64,000 nucleotides of DNA from M3007 sp046329435 (GTDB lineage: Bacteria > Bacteroidota > Bacteroidia > Chitinophagales > Saprospiraceae), in NCBI GenBank assembly GCA_046329435.1, contig JAXLUR010000005.1, forward strand, positions 62,001-126,000, in the 5' to 3' direction. The position numbers were made by a program, and so were the translations under genes. The notes beneath the pieces were generated by a model. That model was given only the letters and a program-made list of their open reading frames with translations, made no database searches and was not told where the DNA came from. The stretch's first letter is position 1; each line of letters opens with the position of its first letter. This document shows positions 44,613 through 52,907 of this stretch, piece after piece.

Positions 44613-47600
44613 TTAAAAATCCGTGCCCAAGGCGATGTGAACGATAGGTTTTTGTACCACCCGGGTTTCGACGCCCCAGCCGTAGTCGAGGCGCAGATAC
44701 ATGCCGAACAAGAGGGTTCGCATGCCCACGCCATAACCTGCCACCAGCGGGTCGCGGAAATAATTGACCGTGACAGACACGGTGGGCGGGTTTGAAAATG
44801 TGACGGTATTGAGCGGGTTATCGCCGGCATATGGGTCTTTGCCGTACCAGGCAGTGCCGGCGTCGAAGAAGCCGACCAGTTGAAAATTGCGCCAGAAAGG
44901 CCCTAAAACGGGTTTTTTCGACAAATATTTAAAAATGGGGACCCGCAGCTCGGCATTGAGCAGGGCGTAGGAATTGCCGTTGCGGATGTTCTGTTTGAAG
45001 CCGCGCAGGTTGGCCGCCAGGGTCTGGTAGGCAAAGTCATCGTTTTGGGGCACGGGGATGGCGTTGTTGAACTGAGGGAAAATCCAGTTGTCCACCCCGC
45101 CGAGGTAATACAGAATTTTTTCAGAGCCGAAAGTGGTGCCGCCGGCGAGCCTCAAGGCCAGAATGGAACGGCGGTCGAGCATCTGGTAGTGGCGGGCGTC
45201 GATGCCGATGACGGTCATGAAACCCTTGTTGAAACTCAGGCTCCAGTCGGGCTGGGTATTGAACTGGAATCGTTTGACGCCTTCGACAAACACCTTGGCG
45301 CGGGTTCCGGTGCGGAGGTTCATGTCCACTTCCACCGTATTGTCGTACACGGCGGCGAGGCGAAGGGCGGCACGTTGTTCGGCCAGATCGGGCTCGTCGA
45401 GCGTGTTCTGATCGGTGGTCAGCGTAACGGCTTTGTCCTGACGCAGGGTGAATGTGCCGCGCAGACTGAAAAATACATCGAGCGGATAGCGCAGCTCGTA
45501 CTGGCCGAGAATGGTGTTGGTCCTGACCTGATAAGGCTGCGGCACACCGCCGGCCTGAGTGTTGTCGACGGTATTGACCACGCTTTTCCGATAAAGTGCC
45601 ACGCGCCGGTCGAGGCGGTGTTTTTTGTTGTCAAACCAGAGGTAATATTCTGCGCCGTTAAAAGTGGTGGGCAGGCGGAAGCCGGCTTCGATGACGTAGT
45701 CTTCGAGCAGGTCTTTAAAATTAGCCCGCAACAGAATGCCCGGCGGGGGCGTCCGGAAGCCGTCGGGCGATCCGGCGTAGCTGTCGAGGCCTTCGAACAA
45801 GAGGTTGTTATCGAGGTCGGTGGAGATGTAATCGGTTCTGAATTTCAGGCGGTAAGGGGTAATCTGAGCGGGATTGAACCGAATGATCGACTGGTTTCGA
45901 CCAAACTCGAAACGCGGGCGCGAAAGCGATTCTATTGGCGCCACGATCATGGAATCGGGTTTGGGCGAGGGTCGTTCGGCATGCGCATCGTCGGTAGCGG
46001 GCGCTGTTTTGGGCAATGCGGTCGAGTTGTTTTCCAGGTAGTCGGGCACTTGAAACAGCCAGCCCGGCGGAATGGGGCGCATCGAATCGGCCGCAGGGGT
46101 CAATTCTTCCTTTCGCAGTTCCGTACTGCCTTGCGGCGCTGCATTTTGTAATGGTTCGGGTTGGGGCGGTACGGGCAGTCCTTCGGCGCGCAGCCGCAGC
46201 TCGCGATAACGGCTGATGCCGGCCTGGGTGGTGGCAGCAGGGTCGTTGGTGCGCAGGAAGAACACGTTTTTCCCTTCCCGGCGCTGGCTTTCAACAAGGC
46301 GGCCGGTGCGGAAGGACACATCCTGTTCTTCGATGTTGCGATCGCAGTTGGTCTGGTTGAAGGTGAGCGGTCTTTTTTTCAGCACCGGAAAAATTCGGAT
46401 GCTGTCCACCAGCGTCGAATCGATGTTTTTCAGCACCGTATCGAGCGGGGCGAGGAAGACTTGTATGCGTTGAGCCGGCCATTCGCCGGGTTTTTTGTCG
46501 GCCCAGGCGCTGACTTCTGCGCCGTCGTGCAGGTAAATGACTGCCTTGTGATAAGCGAGGTATTCTTCCAGATAGCCGCTCTGGCGGTTGCTGACCCCGC
46601 TGATATCGGACAGGTAGGCAAAATGCGTGCTGTCGGCGCCGATCGGCGCGCGTTCGTTGGCCCAGGGCGTATTGGTGAGGCGGATGAGTTCGGGCGAACG
46701 CGTTTCGAGATCGAACCAGAAAACATCGAAATTGCCCACAGGCAGTATGGTGTCGAGGCGCTGGTTGGACAAGGTGTCGGTGAGGCGGTTGCTGGCAAAA
46801 AGCACGCCTTTGTGGCCGTCGAGTACGCTGACGGAAGCATCCAGGTCATCCCAGAAGTCCTGGGTGAGCCGCTCGGTCTGGCGGTTCATGGTATGGTAGA
46901 TAAAAAGGTCGGCATAGCCCCTGGAGGACGCCGAGAGAACCAGATCGACCGGGTTGATATAGTCCATGCTGTACACCCGCTGGTACTCGCGGGAAAGCGC
47001 CGTGCGTTCCTTTTTGCCGGTTTGCAGGTTGACGACTGTGACTTGCCCGAGCGCGCGGTGTTCCCACAGCACGGCGAGGCGCTGGTTGTCGGGGTTCCAG
47101 GCGAGCAGGGGATAGTTGTAATCGGTTGCCTGCAGGGCGTTGCGTGTTCCGCCGCGGAGGATGCGTTTGCGTTTGCCGGTCTGTAGATCCTGCACCCACA
47201 CTTTCCAGCGGCCGATGTCGTTGCTGACCCAGGCGATGCGCGTGCCGTCGGGGCTGATTTTCAACTGCGTAAGCGGCAGCTTGCGTTTGTTGCGGATTTT
47301 GATCTGGCGGTCGGTGTCGGCGGGGCGGGTGTATTTTGATTCTTCGCTGTAGCGTTGCCGGAAATAGTCGAGCATGCTGTCGGTCGTACGGCGGTAACCG
47401 CCGCCCAGCACATAAAGGAAGCCTGCGTCCACGCTGCGGTTGATGCGCGTGAGATAAAGCAGGTTGCTCACCGTGCCCTTGCCGAAATGCAGGTCGAGGT
47501 AGTACCAGAACGCGTGCCCTGCAAGCCGGGGATTGTCTTTGGCGAGTTTGTCGAAGTTTTTATAGCGTTTGGACAGGATGATGTCGCGAAATTCATTGTC

Positions 47601-48233
47601 AAGTTCCACGCTCCAGGGTTCGCCGCAGTAGGCGGTCAGGCCGTCGGTAAACCAGCCGGGCAGGTTGAGCAGCACGGCATTTTGTACGATTTCCTGAAAA
47701 TTGGACCCGTAGAGCATCGAGTTCAGGATTACGCCCGCAGTGCCTTCGCGGAGTTGCGCGCGCAAATGCTGGTGGTTGCCGTCGAAATACACGAACACCT
47801 TGTTGCCCAGCACTTTGGTTTCGCCCGAACGGAGTTGAAATACCTCGTCTTCCCCGATATTGCTTTGTTTCAGGTCGGTCAGGTCGGTAAATACCAGCAC
47901 TTCGATCTTCTCGCTGACCTGATGCTCGAGCATTTGTTGCACGTTATTGAAATCCAGTTCTGCCATCTGCAGGGCCGACTGGGCGATGTTGCGGGCGTCG
48001 CCGTACCAGTAGGTGACGTAGTTGGCCGTTTCGTAGTACATCCATTCGTCGAACTGACGACCATACTGCACCCTGTTTTTTCCAAAACTCGTCTGGGTGG
48101 TTTGGGCGGAAAGGGAAAAAATGCCGCAAACAAGCATCAGGGTGAAAAGCAGGCGTTTTGCCGGCAGGGCTTTACCCGTATATGCGTCGCGGCGGCGAGC
48201 CGCCAAAAGGTTCAGGTGAAAAGGTGTGCGCAT
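44613..48233 (-). CDS. Peptidase-MA-like / TolB propeller / outer-membrane barrel fusion
   Basis: A 1206-residue protein with a signal peptide (ends GIFSLSAQ). The N-terminal part (about 60-250) resembles a gluzincin-type peptidase domain but carries LPGWFTDGLTAYCGEPW instead of an HExxH site, so it is probably inactive. The middle (about 300-600) is a TolB-like six-bladed propeller (KISPDGTRIAWVSNDIGRW, LLAWNPDNQRLAVLW). The C-terminal third (about 800-1206) looks like a BamA/surface-antigen barrel and ends YGWGVETRVVQKPIVHIALGTDF-type strands with a final Phe. The start at 48233 (MRTPF) fits the -7 element at 48251-48258; upstream in-frame Mets lie beyond it. Role is probably outer-membrane assembly or transport. 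Confidence 0.75.
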   Translation of the reverse strand: MRTPFHLNLLAARRRDAYTGKALPAKRLLFTLMLVCGIFSLSAQTTQTSFGKNRVQYGRQFDEWMYYETANYVTYWYGDARNIAQSALQMAELDFNNVQQMLEHQVSEKIEVLVFTDLTDLKQSNIGEDEVFQLRSGETKVLGNKVFVYFDGNHQHLRAQLREGTAGVILNSMLYGSNFQEIVQNAVLLNLPGWFTDGLTAYCGEPWSVELDNEFRDIILSKRYKNFDKLAKDNPRLAGHAFWYYLDLHFGKGTVSNLLYLTRINRSVDAGFLYVLGGGYRRTTDSMLDYFRQRYSEESKYTRPADTDRQIKIRNKRKLPLTQLKISPDGTRIAWVSNDIGRWKVWVQDLQTGKRKRILRGGTRNALQATDYNYPLLAWNPDNQRLAVLWEHRALGQVTVVNLQTGKKERTALSREYQRVYSMDYINPVDLVLSASSRGYADLFIYHTMNRQTERLTQDFWDDLDASVSVLDGHKGVLFASNRLTDTLSNQRLDTILPVGNFDVFWFDLETRSPELIRLTNTPWANERAPIGADSTHFAYLSDISGVSNRQSGYLEEYLAYHKAVIYLHDGAEVSAWADKKPGEWPAQRIQVFLAPLDTVLKNIDSTLVDSIRIFPVLKKRPLTFNQTNCDRNIEEQDVSFRTGRLVESQRREGKNVFFLRTNDPAATTQAGISRYRELRLRAEGLPVPPQPEPLQNAAPQGSTELRKEELTPAADSMRPIPPGWLFQVPDYLENNSTALPKTAPATDDAHAERPSPKPDSMIVAPIESLSRPRFEFGRNQSIIRFNPAQITPYRLKFRTDYISTDLDNNLLFEGLDSYAGSPDGFRTPPPGILLRANFKDLLEDYVIEAGFRLPTTFNGAEYYLWFDNKKHRLDRRVALYRKSVVNTVDNTQAGGVPQPYQVRTNTILGQYELRYPLDVFFSLRGTFTLRQDKAVTLTTDQNTLDEPDLAEQRAALRLAAVYDNTVEVDMNLRTGTRAKVFVEGVKRFQFNTQPDWSLSFNKGFMTVIGIDARHYQMLDRRSILALRLAGGTTFGSEKILYYLGGVDNWIFPQFNNAIPVPQNDDFAYQTLAANLRGFKQNIRNGNSYALLNAELRVPIFKYLSKKPVLGPFWRNFQLVGFFDAGTAWYGKDPYAGDNPLNTVTFSNPPTVSVTVNYFRDPLVAGYGVGMRTLLFGMYLRLDYGWGVETRVVQKPIVHIALGTDF

Positions 48234-48250
48234 AAGCGGCGAGTTTTTGT

Positions 48251-48258
48251 CAAAAGTA
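48251..48258 (-). promoter_or_regulatory. -7 element (TACTTTTG) for the barrel fusion gene
   Basis: TACTTTTG on the minus strand lies 18 bases before the start at 48233, implying a leader of about ten bases. It decides against the longer frame to 48326. Confidence 0.45.
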
Positions 48259-48380
48259 GCGGTCATTTCAGTTGTTTCCGCGTAGCGGAGCGACCTATTT
48301 CGATGAAACAAGGCCACAGATAGCAAAACGCGGGAAAAGGCAAAAAGATTATCGGGCAGCCGCGCGTTCGGGGCCGGCTT

Positions 48381-48752
48381 TTATTTGCGCTCCACCAGCC
48401 TGCCGCGTTGCCGGGCCAGCCGGCGGCCCCAGTCGGCGATGGCTTCGAGCATGGGAATCATCGTCTGGCCAAACTCGGTGAACGAATATTCTACCCTCGG
48501 CGGCACTTCTGCGAAAACCTGCCTTTGTATCAGGCCGTCGGCTTCCAGTTCTTTCAATTGCAGCGAGAGCATTTTTTCGGTGATTGCGGGCACCAGCCGG
48601 TTCAGTTCGCTAAACCGTTTGGGGCCAGTGCGCAAATACCACAAAATCACTGATTTCCATTTGCCCCCGATAAACGACATGCTCACATCCAGTGCGCAAT
48701 GATAGGTGCGGCCGTCCATTTCGTAGGCCATGTCTTTTCCGTCGATAACCAT
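48381..48752 (-). CDS. HxlR-family winged-helix regulator
   Basis: A 123-residue DNA-binding regulator. The HxlR pattern is clear: C19 early in the chain (TYHCALD), GGKWKSVILWYLRTGPKRFSEL as the first helices, ITEKMLSLQLKELEADGLI as the recognition part, and the wing RVEYSFTEFG. Members often sense reactive electrophiles or oxidants through the N-terminal Cys. It faces the oxidoreductase at 49005 with 252 bases between starts, which hold an inverted repeat (48854-48869), so it probably controls that gene and itself. Confidence 0.85.
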   Translation of the reverse strand: MVIDGKDMAYEMDGRTYHCALDVSMSFIGGKWKSVILWYLRTGPKRFSELNRLVPAITEKMLSLQLKELEADGLIQRQVFAEVPPRVEYSFTEFGQTMIPMLEAIADWGRRLARQRGRLVERK

Positions 48753-48853
48753 GATAACAGTTTATGAATGAGCAGTTGCCCGTAAAAGTTTTTTTGAAAA
48801 AAAAGCGCCGTAAAACGTTGAAAGTCAGCAATTCCGTCAAAAATGAAAGGTGG

Positions 48854-48869
48854 CTGTCATTTTTGACAG
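48854..48869. promoter_or_regulatory. Candidate HxlR operator (inverted repeat)
   Basis: CTGTCA-TTTT-TGACAG is a perfect 6-bp inverted repeat with a four-base spacer, sited in the divergent region between the HxlR gene and the oxidoreductase gene. Position suits an operator; binding is inferred only. Confidence 0.4.
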
Positions 48870-49004
48870 TTATTGGCAAATATATAGCAAGAGAAGAAAT
48901 TTGCAGTATCAGAAGGTCGTCGGTATTGTCCGTTTTGGGCAAACTTGCAAACGCCTCCTTCCTTTTTTGACCAACACATCAAACGTCATCAATCTGTACA
49001 CGAT

Positions 49005-49649
49005 ATGAAAATTGCCATTCTCGGCACCGGCATGGTCGGCGCCACCATCGGTTCGAAACTCGTCGCCCTGGGCCACGAAGTCTGTATGGGCAGCCGTACC
49101 GCCGACAATGAAAAGGCCGTCGCATTTGTTGCCCAAAATGGCCCCCGGGCCTCTCAGGGCAGTTTTGCCGACGCCGCGGCTTTCGGAGAAGTCATTTTTA
49201 ACTGCACCAAAGGCGAACACAGCCTGGAAGCCCTTCGCCTGGCAGGGGCCGAAAACCTCGCGGGCAAAACCCTGATCGACATTGCCAATCCGCTCGATTT
49301 TTCCAACGGCATGCCGCCCAGCCTGTTTGTCTGCAACACCGACTCGCTCGGCGAACAGATTCAGCGCGCTTTCCCCGAAACGCACGTGGTCAAGACGCTC
49401 AACATCGTCAATTGCGAAGTGATGGTCGATGCAGCCCGTTCGGGCGGCGACCCCACCATGTTTGTCAGCGGCAACGATGCCGGCGCCAAAAGCCTGGCCG
49501 TCGATTTTCTCAAGGCATTCGGCTGGAACGACATTATCGACCTGGGCGATATCACTACGGCCCGGGGCACCGAGCAGCTGCTGCCGGTCTGGGTGCGCAC
49601 CTGGATGGCAACGGGCAACGGGCACTTTGCGTTCAAGATCGTGCGTTGA
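49005..49649 (+). CDS. NADP-binding oxidoreductase, F420/NADP-reductase-like
   Basis: A 214-residue Rossmann protein resembling the NADPH:F420 oxidoreductase-like (NADP_oxidored, coenzyme F420-dependent) family. The dinucleotide motif is ILGTGMVGATIGSKL at the N-terminus, followed by the phosphate-recognising MGSRT. The middle block has FNCTKGEHSLEAL and DIANPLDF. Its start is at 49005 (MKIAIL). In non-methanogens these proteins act as NADP-linked reductases of unknown substrate. Divergent from the HxlR regulator, which probably controls it. Confidence 0.8.
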   Translation: MKIAILGTGMVGATIGSKLVALGHEVCMGSRTADNEKAVAFVAQNGPRASQGSFADAAAFGEVIFNCTKGEHSLEALRLAGAENLAGKTLIDIANPLDFSNGMPPSLFVCNTDSLGEQIQRAFPETHVVKTLNIVNCEVMVDAARSGGDPTMFVSGNDAGAKSLAVDFLKAFGWNDIIDLGDITTARGTEQLLPVWVRTWMATGNGHFAFKIVR

Positions 49650-49672
49650 GCAGGCTAGACGATTATCCTGCA

Positions 49673-49714
49673 AAACGGCCCGAACGATGCGATGTCGCAT
49701 CATTCGGGCCGTTT
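49673..49714. terminator. Long hairpin between convergent genes
   Basis: Arms AAACGGCCCGAACGATGCGA (49673-49692) and the complementary 49695-49714 pair over 20 positions with one C-A mismatch. No T-run of length follows. It lies between the oxidoreductase and metG, which converge, so it likely ends both transcripts. Confidence 0.5.
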
Positions 49715-49750
49715 AGCGTTCCATGTATGAAATGCCGTCCGGATTGCTGC

Positions 49751-51919
49751 CTACTTGACCCCGAATCCGTTCGCCCATCCGTCCTGCGGGCTGACAAAAC
49801 ACAGTTTTCCCTCCGCGTTTTCAGCCATCAGGATCATGCCCTGCGATTCGACGCCCATCATGACCCTCGGCGCGAGGTTGGCCAGCACCACTACCTGGCG
49901 GCCCACTACTTCTTCCGGTGTATAATGTTCGGCGATGCCCGACAGGATCGTGCGGGTTTCGAAGCCGAGATCGACGCTGAGGCGCAGCAGTTTTTTCGAT
50001 TTCTCCATTTTCTCCGCCGTCAGGATAGTGCCTGTGCGGATGTCGAGTTTGACAAAATCGTCGTAAGTGATGGTGGGCGCGAGCGGTGCGTACATGGTTG
50101 CGGCTGGTTCAGTGGCAGGGACAGGTGTTGTGGCATTGGCTGCCTGGTCGGCGGCTTCGAGTTTGGCGACCTGGGCGGCGATGACGTCATCGGGGATGCG
50201 CGAAAACAGGTGTTCGGCGGCGCTGATGGCGTAGCCGCTTGGTAAAATGGGGTTGCCTTCGGCCAGGTCGTTGAGGATAAACAATAGTTCTCCGCGCGTT
50301 TCGTCGAGCGCGTTGAGGTTGATGAGCCGGCGCAGGCGTTTGGAGGTAAACGGCATAAATGGCTGGCACGCCACGGAGAGCGCGGCCACGTACTGCAGTC
50401 CGAGGTTGAGCACGACCTTGACCTGTTCGGGGTCTTCCTTGATCATTTTCCAGGGCTCGTTGAATTGCAGCAAGGCGTTGCCGGCGCTGGAAATTTCCAT
50501 GAGGATGCGGAGCGCTTCGCGGAAATTGAAGTGCTCGATCTCCCGGCCCATCGCTTCGAGTTTTTCGTGGAGGGCGTGCAGTTCTTCGTCGTAAATGCCG
50601 GTTTTTTCGGCTTCCCAGCCGCTTTTGAATTCATGGTTGGCATCTACGGCCGGTACGAATCCGCCGTAGTAATTGTTGGTAAGCACGAGCACACGATTGA
50701 CGAAGTTGGCCAGGTTGTTGACCAGTTCGTTGTTGGTGGTTTCCTGAAAACCTTTCCAGGTAAACTCCGAATCGCCCTGCTCGGGCATTTTTTTGATCAT
50801 GTTGTAGCGCAGGGCGTCTTCCTGGCCGGGGAATTCGGCGACGTATTCGTGCACCCAGACCGCCCAGTTTTTCGAGGTGGAAATCTTCCGGCCTTCGAGG
50901 TTGACAAACTGGTTGGCCGGCACATTTACGGGCAGGATAAAATCGCCGTGGGCTTTCAGGATTGCCGGAAAAATGAGGCAGTGGAATACGATATTGTCTT
51001 TGCCGATAAAATGGATCAGGGCCGTGTCGTCGGCTTTCCAGTAAGGTTCCCAGCTTGTATTGTGGTCGATGGCCCACTGTTTGGTGGCGGAAATGTAACC
51101 GATGGGTGCGTCGAGCCAGACGTAGAGTTTTTTTCCGGCCGAATCGGGGATTTCCTGCGGCACATCGACGCCCCAGTCGAGGTCGCGCGTCATGGCGCGG
51201 GGGTGAAGCCCCTGGTCGAGCCAGCTGTTGCACTGGCCGAGCACGTGGTTTTTCCATTCGGCGGGGTCGTGAAGTTTTTGGCCGTCGGCAACGCCCGTGT
51301 TGATCCATTCGCGCAACCAGTTTTCGTGGCGGTCGAGGCGCAGGAACCAGTGTTTGGTGGGCCGCTTGACCGGGGTGGAGCCGCTGAGTGTGGAGCGGGG
51401 GTTGATCAGCTCGGTCGGGCTGAGCGAGGAGCCGCATTTTTCACACTGATCGCCGTACGCGTCGGGGTTGGCGCACACGGGGCAGGTGCCGATGATGTAG
51501 CGGTCGGCAAGAAACTGGCCGGCCACTTCGTCGAAGTATTGTTCGGTGGTTTCCTCCGAAAACTGGTTGTTTTCGAGCAGTTTTCGGAAAAAATCCTGAG
51601 ACGTTTCGTGGTGTAGCGGTTCGCTGGTCCGGTGATAGATGTCGAAGGCAATCCCGATCTTTTCGAAGGTGTCGCGAATGATCGCATGGTATTTATCGAC
51701 GATCTCCCGCGGCGTCACGCCCTCCTTGCGCGCTCTCACGGTAATGGCGGCGCCATGCTCGTCGGAGCCGCATACGAACACCACATCTTTGCTCATCAGG
51801 CGGAGGTAACGCACGTAGATGTCGGCAGGCAGGTAAGCGCCGGCCAGGTGACCGATGTGCAGGGGGCCGTTGGCGTAGGGCAGGGCGGCGGTGACGAGGT
51901 ATCGTTTTTTACCGGGCAT
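49751..51919 (-). CDS. metG: Methionyl-tRNA synthetase
   Basis: Charges tRNA-Met with methionine. The 722-residue class I synthetase has the HIGH motif as HIGHL (about 21-25), a KMSKS variant reading KISTSK, and a zinc knuckle (CPVCANPDAYGDQCEKCG). Following the anticodon-binding helices and a Ala/Pro/Thr-rich linker (about 590-620) is a C-terminal OB-fold tRNA-binding domain (starting DFVKLDIRTGTI), used for dimerisation. This length and layout are usual. A TATTTTTG element at 52024-52031 may drive it. Confidence 0.97.
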   Translation of the reverse strand: MPGKKRYLVTAALPYANGPLHIGHLAGAYLPADIYVRYLRLMSKDVVFVCGSDEHGAAITVRARKEGVTPREIVDKYHAIIRDTFEKIGIAFDIYHRTSEPLHHETSQDFFRKLLENNQFSEETTEQYFDEVAGQFLADRYIIGTCPVCANPDAYGDQCEKCGSSLSPTELINPRSTLSGSTPVKRPTKHWFLRLDRHENWLREWINTGVADGQKLHDPAEWKNHVLGQCNSWLDQGLHPRAMTRDLDWGVDVPQEIPDSAGKKLYVWLDAPIGYISATKQWAIDHNTSWEPYWKADDTALIHFIGKDNIVFHCLIFPAILKAHGDFILPVNVPANQFVNLEGRKISTSKNWAVWVHEYVAEFPGQEDALRYNMIKKMPEQGDSEFTWKGFQETTNNELVNNLANFVNRVLVLTNNYYGGFVPAVDANHEFKSGWEAEKTGIYDEELHALHEKLEAMGREIEHFNFREALRILMEISSAGNALLQFNEPWKMIKEDPEQVKVVLNLGLQYVAALSVACQPFMPFTSKRLRRLINLNALDETRGELLFILNDLAEGNPILPSGYAISAAEHLFSRIPDDVIAAQVAKLEAADQAANATTPVPATEPAATMYAPLAPTITYDDFVKLDIRTGTILTAEKMEKSKKLLRLSVDLGFETRTILSGIAEHYTPEEVVGRQVVVLANLAPRVMMGVESQGMILMAENAEGKLCFVSPQDGWANGFGVK

Positions 51920-52023
51920 AACGTAAGAGATATAAAAATTTTTCGGGAGGTTAAATGTGCTGTTAGCGTGCTTTTTGTGTAATAAAAGTTGTTTTAGGCC
52001 GTGTATTTATTCAAAAAAGCGCG

Positions 52024-52031
52024 CAAAAATA
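52024..52031 (-). promoter_or_regulatory. -7 element (TATTTTTG) for metG
   Basis: TATTTTTG on the minus strand lies 105 bases upstream of the metG start and fits the consensus. The long leader (about 100 bases) leaves room for other sites. Confidence 0.35.
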
Positions 52032-52330
52032 CGCGCTTGCAATCGAGTTTTTATGAAAAGCCTGCGCCTGGTCAGATTATTCAAACATCACGAATTGTGT
52101 GACATCTGGCAAAGTGCACAATCGTCTTGGCCTTTTATTTGCAGCACTTCAACTGCCGGCTGCCGTAGCACCACCCCTCGTTCGCCTGGCAAGACTCTGA
52201 ATCTTTTAATCTATACGGCAGGCTTGCGACGCCTTGTTTTTCTCTCCCCATGCTGCGTCGCGCCTAATCTCGCTCACGCTTTCCGTCTCTTTCATGCCCG
52301 CGGCCCGTGCCGCATTTAATCCCTGCGTTT

Positions 52331-52350
52331 GGTACAACCTGCTTTGTACC
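52331..52350. promoter_or_regulatory. Candidate operator: perfect inverted repeat GGTACAA-N6-TTGTACC
   Basis: GGTACAA (52331-52337) and TTGTACC (52344-52350) form a perfect dyad 40 bases before the gene at 52390. The heptamer CCCTGCG occurs directly on both sides (52321-52327 and 52349-52355). Symmetry and position suit a dimeric regulator, which I cannot name. Confidence 0.35.
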
Positions 52351-52389
52351 CTGCGCGAGCATTGTCATACCACTAACACAAGTAGCACT

Positions 52390-52812
52390 ATGATCACGCA
52401 TCTTGAATCCGATGTGGTTGCCCGCCCTTTGGCCAACCCGGCGTCTTCCCAAATTCTTACAGCCGAGATTGAGTTTGGCACGATAAATCGCAACGGCGAA
52501 TGTGTCAATGTTGGCATTTGCCGTTTGCAACCCAATGTCAACGCGTCGCGCCCCTCACACCGCCGTTGCCCGCAGGCACTGGCCGAGCTCAGTGTGAACA
52601 ATCAGGGTTGTCTGCAGATCTTTTTTCCCAAAAACGGCATGATGCCCTGTACGGAAAGGGCGTTTTTCAGCCACTGGCTGTTTCCTGTACCGCTTGCAGT
52701 TGTCCTTCCCGAATTTATCGGCCAGGGTCTGGCAGGTTTGAAGCAAAGTATTCTTCCTGCGGGTACCTATCCGATCCGCCGCAGCGCCGAAGGCTACAGG
52801 ATTGAATTTTAG
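52390..52812 (+). CDS. Hypothetical protein (140 aa)
   Basis: I do not recognise the family. The start at 52390 (MITHLESD) is preferred; the open frame to 52234 upstream has an unusual composition and would span the symmetric element. The protein has five Cys (NGECVNVGICRL, HRRCP, QGCLQ, MMPCTE), which could bind metal or form disulfides, and no signal peptide. It ends 95 bases before the DUF5691-type gene on the same strand. Confidence 0.5.
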   Translation: MITHLESDVVARPLANPASSQILTAEIEFGTINRNGECVNVGICRLQPNVNASRPSHRRCPQALAELSVNNQGCLQIFFPKNGMMPCTERAFFSHWLFPVPLAVVLPEFIGQGLAGLKQSILPAGTYPIRRSAEGYRIEF

Positions 52813-52907
52813 CACGTTTGCTCTTTCGCAGCGCATGCCCGTCCGTTTGCTCGCGATAACACGCGGCCAGTGCTGATCGTTCCGCCAAAAGGAACGAATT
52901 TCGCCGC

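Larger units (their letters stand above)
51920..52389. other. Divergent intergenic region between metG and a hypothetical gene
   Basis: No convincing gene was found; a 120-codon frame at 51957-52319 has no coding features. The stretch carries a -7 element for metG (52024-52031) and a symmetric 20-base element (52331-52350) ahead of the gene at 52390, both annotated separately. Confidence 0.5.

Noticed and set aside
49751..51919. KISTSK in place of KMSKS in metG as a defect
   Set aside because: Variation at these positions is accepted in the MetG family and the rest of the enzyme is intact.
51957..52319. A 120-codon frame upstream of the hypothetical gene at 52390
   Set aside because: No coding-like composition or motif, and it overlaps the promoter region of metG.
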